NCBI GenBank assembly: GCA_005793285.1
Contig: SXPO01000188.1
Coordinates: 1-6,831, forward strand
DNA: 6,831 bases
Direction of reading: 5' to 3'
Source: Nitrospiraceae bacterium
GTDB lineage: Bacteria; Nitrospirota; Nitrospiria; Nitrospirales; Nitrospiraceae
The notes beneath the pieces are model-generated. The model searched no databases. It was not told where the DNA came from and saw only the letters and a program-made list of their open reading frames with translations. Positions 5,082 to 6,831 of this stretch are shown piece after piece; the stretch's first letter is position 1, and each line of letters starts with the position of its first letter. The translations under genes and the position numbers were made by a program.

Positions 5082-6524
5082 TCAGCGAGGCGGAACGAAC
5101 GCGTGGAAGTAATCGACCGGACTCGGCGGCGCGGTGAGCGCGATCATGAACGACTGAGGATCGTAGCCGATATCCTCAAGATCCTTCGAGGCCAGCGTCA
5201 ACTCTTCTTCCGTGAGATAGGCGACGGTGTCAGGAATACCGGTCGGTTTCAACGCCGATACCAGCGCCTGCAACACGTCGCGCGCCTCCGGCGGCATCTC
5301 CAACGGAATCGGAAAGTCCAGACGACGCGCATAGGGACTACTGTAAGTCTCATTCAAAGCGCGGAGCGTCTTGAGCATCAGACGGTCCTGCTCCCAGGGC
5401 GCCATTCTCGTGCCGGCGGAGGGATGAGTGGCCATCAGGTCCATGAGGGTCAAGACGTTAGTCCCCAAACTGCGCCCCACAAACTCCCGCTGGCTCTCGA
5501 TGGCCATCGAGCCGACCTCCAGCTGCTTGGCTACTGCTTCGGCCAAGGCGAAGTTGACCATAAAACTCTGCTGGCCGCCGAATTGGCCGTAGCAGGGCTT
5601 CTCCGGATCGTTCAACACCGCCATATCCTCTGTGCCCGCATCGAAACTGCTGAAGCCGATCGCATCGCGCGCCAACAGACGCTTGGCTTCCTTAATCGTG
5701 GCATAGGCCCCCATATTGACGGGAACGACCACCTGCTCATCGATCCGCTTGAGGAACTCCGTGATCGTCTTCCGGTAGGGCACCTCTTTCCACTCGACCG
5801 TCCGATATTCCCGCTCCCACACCAGATCGTCGAGGAAGGGAGGGAAGCCTTTGAGCGTCTCCACATCCATGGCCTCGAAGGCCCGGACAAAGGTCGCCCA
5901 ATCTGAAATGTTCGCATGAAGGGTTTCGCTCAAGTTCGGCCGCAGGAATTCTTCCTCCAGCTCGTTCGCCTGGCGCGACAGAAGCTTCGTCGGAAGATCG
6001 TTCCACAGTTCGTTGCACATAATGCGGTCCACGCTCCCATCCGCAACCCCTTCGAGCCGATCCACGGTCCCTCGATGGATCGACACCTGGCCCAGGTGGG
6101 GCGCGAGCAATGGATGGGCCACGGCAGCATCAAGCACCGACTGCTCCCAATCGACCAACAGATAGCGGACCCGGGGATAGATCGTGCCGTCTCTATCGAG
6201 AACTTTCAGATGGCTCAGAAAGCAGGCGGCAAGGTTGCCATTGCCAGGGCCCCACTCCATGACGGTCAGAGATGGAAGCGAACTCCCCTCGCCTGACGTT
6301 TGACGTTTGGCGTTTGACGCTTTGTCGCGTTTCACGACTTTTTCGAAGTAATCTGCCGCAAGGGCATGGGCCAGCCGATAGTCGGCCGAGGCAAATGTTT
6401 GATAGAAACTGCGGATCTGATCGCCCCGAAAGCGATAGAATAGCGTATTGATATGGACTTGCCATTGATCGACCGGCTTATAGTCGCCGATGAGCTGCGG
6501 TAAGGCGTCTGCGTCTTGCAACAT
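5082..6524 (-). CDS. SAM-dependent methyltransferase, MidA/NDUFAF7-like
   Basis: A 480-residue cytoplasmic protein counted from the ATG at 6524. The SAM site is EWGPGNGNLA (90-99), followed by a strand with acidic end LLVDWEQSVLDAA (122-134) and the segment IMCNELWNDLP (168-178). This last corresponds to the NE..D.LP element of the MidA/NDUFAF7 (Methyltransf_28) family, as does GGQQSFMVNFALAEA (316-329) to its C-terminal Rossmann part. Known members methylate an arginine in the 49-kDa subunit of complex I; a complex I role here is inference. The C-terminal third (about 380-480) is not recognised. An ATG at 6548 adds 8 residues but lacks a ribosome site and would sit about 15 bases from the predicted transcript start; the ATG at 6524 has GGGA 7 bases before it. 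Residues 63-78 are encoded by 7-bp repeats. It is followed by 221 non-coding bases before tatA, so operon membership is doubtful. Methyltransferase: sure; subfamily: moderate. Confidence 0.82.
   Translation of the reverse strand: MLQDADALPQLIGDYKPVDQWQVHINTLFYRFRGDQIRSFYQTFASADYRLAHALAADYFEKVVKRDKASNAKRQTSGEGSSLPSLTVMEWGPGNGNLAACFLSHLKVLDRDGTIYPRVRYLLVDWEQSVLDAAVAHPLLAPHLGQVSIHRGTVDRLEGVADGSVDRIMCNELWNDLPTKLLSRQANELEEEFLRPNLSETLHANISDWATFVRAFEAMDVETLKGFPPFLDDLVWEREYRTVEWKEVPYRKTITEFLKRIDEQVVVPVNMGAYATIKEAKRLLARDAIGFSSFDAGTEDMAVLNDPEKPCYGQFGGQQSFMVNFALAEAVAKQLEVGSMAIESQREFVGRSLGTNVLTLMDLMATHPSAGTRMAPWEQDRLMLKTLRALNETYSSPYARRLDFPIPLEMPPEARDVLQALVSALKPTGIPDTVAYLTEEELTLASKDLEDIGYDPQSFMIALTAPPSPVDYFHAFVPPR
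6292..6336. repeat. Heptamer array inside the methyltransferase reading frame
   Basis: On the plus strand CCTGACG (6292-6298), TTTGACG (6299-6305), TTTGGCG (6306-6312) and TTTGACG (6313-6319) run in exact 7-base phase. TTTGTCG (6321-6327) and TTTCACG (6330-6336) follow after 1- and 2-base slips. TTTCACG is the exact complement of CGTGAAA at 4515-4528. The array is antisense to the gene and encodes the Lys/Arg/Asp/Asn/Ser-rich linker KRDKASNAKRQTSG before the SAM motif without breaking the frame. Confidence 0.75.
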
Positions 6525-6569
6525 AATACAATCCCGGTTGGAGCCCATGGACTAGCGCGAGAAGTGTGG

Positions 6570-6599
6570 ATTCTAGCAGATGGCGGGAAACAGCCGCAA
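6570..6599 (-). promoter_or_regulatory. Extended -10 promoter for the methyltransferase
   Basis: On the minus strand TGC-TAGAAT (6578-6570) is an extended -10 element (TAGAAT 5 of 6), with TTGCGG (6599-6594, weak -35) 18 bases upstream. Transcription near 6563 would leave about 39 bases before the ATG at 6524 but only about 15 before the ATG at 6548, which favours the shorter protein. Confidence 0.5.
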
Positions 6600-6611
6600 C
6601 GGGCGCTCCCT

Positions 6612-6628
6612 GATAGCTGACGGCTATC
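6612..6628. repeat. Inverted repeat between the divergent promoters
   Basis: GATAGC (6612-6617) and GCTATC (6623-6628) are perfect inverted arms around TGACG. The dyad ends 7 bp before a consensus TTGACA and lies between the divergent promoters, a plausible operator position. TGATAGC and TGACGGC (6611-6624) are also adjacent similar heptamers, so it may instead be another 7-bp repeat remnant. Confidence 0.45.
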
Positions 6629-6635
6629 CCTCTCC

Positions 6636-6664
6636 TTGACAGCTCCCATCCACCGGTGTACGAA
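6636..6664 (+). promoter_or_regulatory. Candidate promoter of the exported protein, possibly leaderless
   Basis: A perfect TTGACA (6636-6641) is followed after 17 bases by TACGAA (6659-6664), a poor -10 (3 of 6). Transcription would begin at about 6670-6672, on the start codon itself. This agrees with the absence of a Shine-Dalgarno sequence, but the weak -10 keeps confidence low. Confidence 0.35.
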
Positions 6665-6669
6665 AAGCC

Positions 6670-6831
6670 ATGCCTGCCTGCGTCATCGCGCTCTGCATAG
6701 TCTTCTGCTGCCTGGCGGGAACCGCCGCCCAGACGGCGGAGCTGCCGATCACCAAGAACCCTCCCATTCCTGATTTTCAGAACCGCCCCCAAGACGCCAT
6801 CCCCTACGACTTCGACGCCCCCCCGCGGGGC
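6670..6831 (+). CDS. Exported protein of unknown function, N-terminal fragment
   Basis: The frame is open from the ATG at 6670 to the window end (54 codons, no stop), so the gene continues outside. The first 20 or so residues (MPACVIALCIVFCCLAGTAA) look like a signal peptide, though the N-region lacks a basic residue. A likely cleavage is after GTAA or AQTA. There is no convincing lipobox in the usual context, although C13 and C14 precede LAG. The mature start is rich in Pro, Asp and Asn (PITKNPPIPDFQNRP...). An in-frame TGA at 6637-6639 and no other ATG/GTG/TTG between them make 6670 the natural start. It is transcribed divergently from the methyltransferase. I do not recognise the family. 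The minus-strand frame across the same bases is Arg-rich and looks like a shadow. Confidence 0.6.
   Translation, partial: MPACVIALCIVFCCLAGTAAQTAELPITKNPPIPDFQNRPQDAIPYDFDAPPRG

Noticed and set aside
5103..5906. 267-codon plus-strand frame opposite the methyltransferase
   Set aside because: Its Arg/His-rich composition is typical of an antisense shadow; it lies wholly within a gene with clear SAM motifs.
6292..6336. CRISPR array
   Set aside because: Units are 7 bp with no spacers, far below CRISPR repeat size, and lie inside a coding frame.
6478..6792. 104-codon minus-strand frame at the right end
   Set aside because: Arg-rich, no ribosome site, overlaps the divergent promoters and the signal-peptide gene on the plus strand.

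Overview
The window most likely comes from a Gram-negative, moderately GC-rich bacterium, and the gene content looks like a Nitrospira-type member of the Nitrospirota. An outer membrane is indicated by a Sec-exported beta-barrel porin that ends in a C-terminal Phe. The genus is inferred from gene style (ThrH, alginate-export-type porin, TatA-family pair, 7-bp repeats between genes) and no marker gene confirms it.

Layout: (1) bases 1-169 hold the 3' end of a plus-strand gene that looks like thrH (phosphoserine phosphatase / homoserine phosphotransferase). (2) It converges, with a 7-bp gap, on a full-length minus-strand recQ helicase (177-2039) that has its own sigma70-like promoter at 2091-2120. 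(3) Two tandem hairpins (2138-2174 and 2184-2208) separate recQ from a minus-strand outer-membrane porin (2231-3916). The porin has a perfect AGGAGG site that fixes its start, and its leader carries a candidate promoter preceded by three 10-bp phased repeats. (4) Two small minus-strand TatA/TatB-family genes follow: a TatB-like one (4205-4504) and a TatA-like one (4597-4860). tatC is not in the window. (5) A 221-bp gap with several dyads separates them from a minus-strand SAM-dependent methyltransferase resembling the MidA/NDUFAF7 family (5082-6524, or to 6548). (6) A divergent regulatory region leads to the first 54 codons of a plus-strand exported protein of unknown function (6670 to the window end).

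The genes do not form one obvious pathway. The two Tat proteins would work together in twin-arginine export. The porin is a separately controlled, probably strongly expressed outer-membrane channel, RecQ is DNA repair housekeeping, and the methyltransferase may serve complex I assembly if the MidA assignment holds.

The least expected structure is a set of degenerate 7-bp tandem repeats (core TTTCACG/TTTGACG, or its complement CGTGAAA/CGTGATN). They fill the leaders and gaps around both tat genes and also occur inside the methyltransferase reading frame, where they encode a charged linker just before the SAM-binding motif. There is no sign of a transposon, CRISPR array, RNA gene or phage. No stretch over 300 bases lacks a gene.
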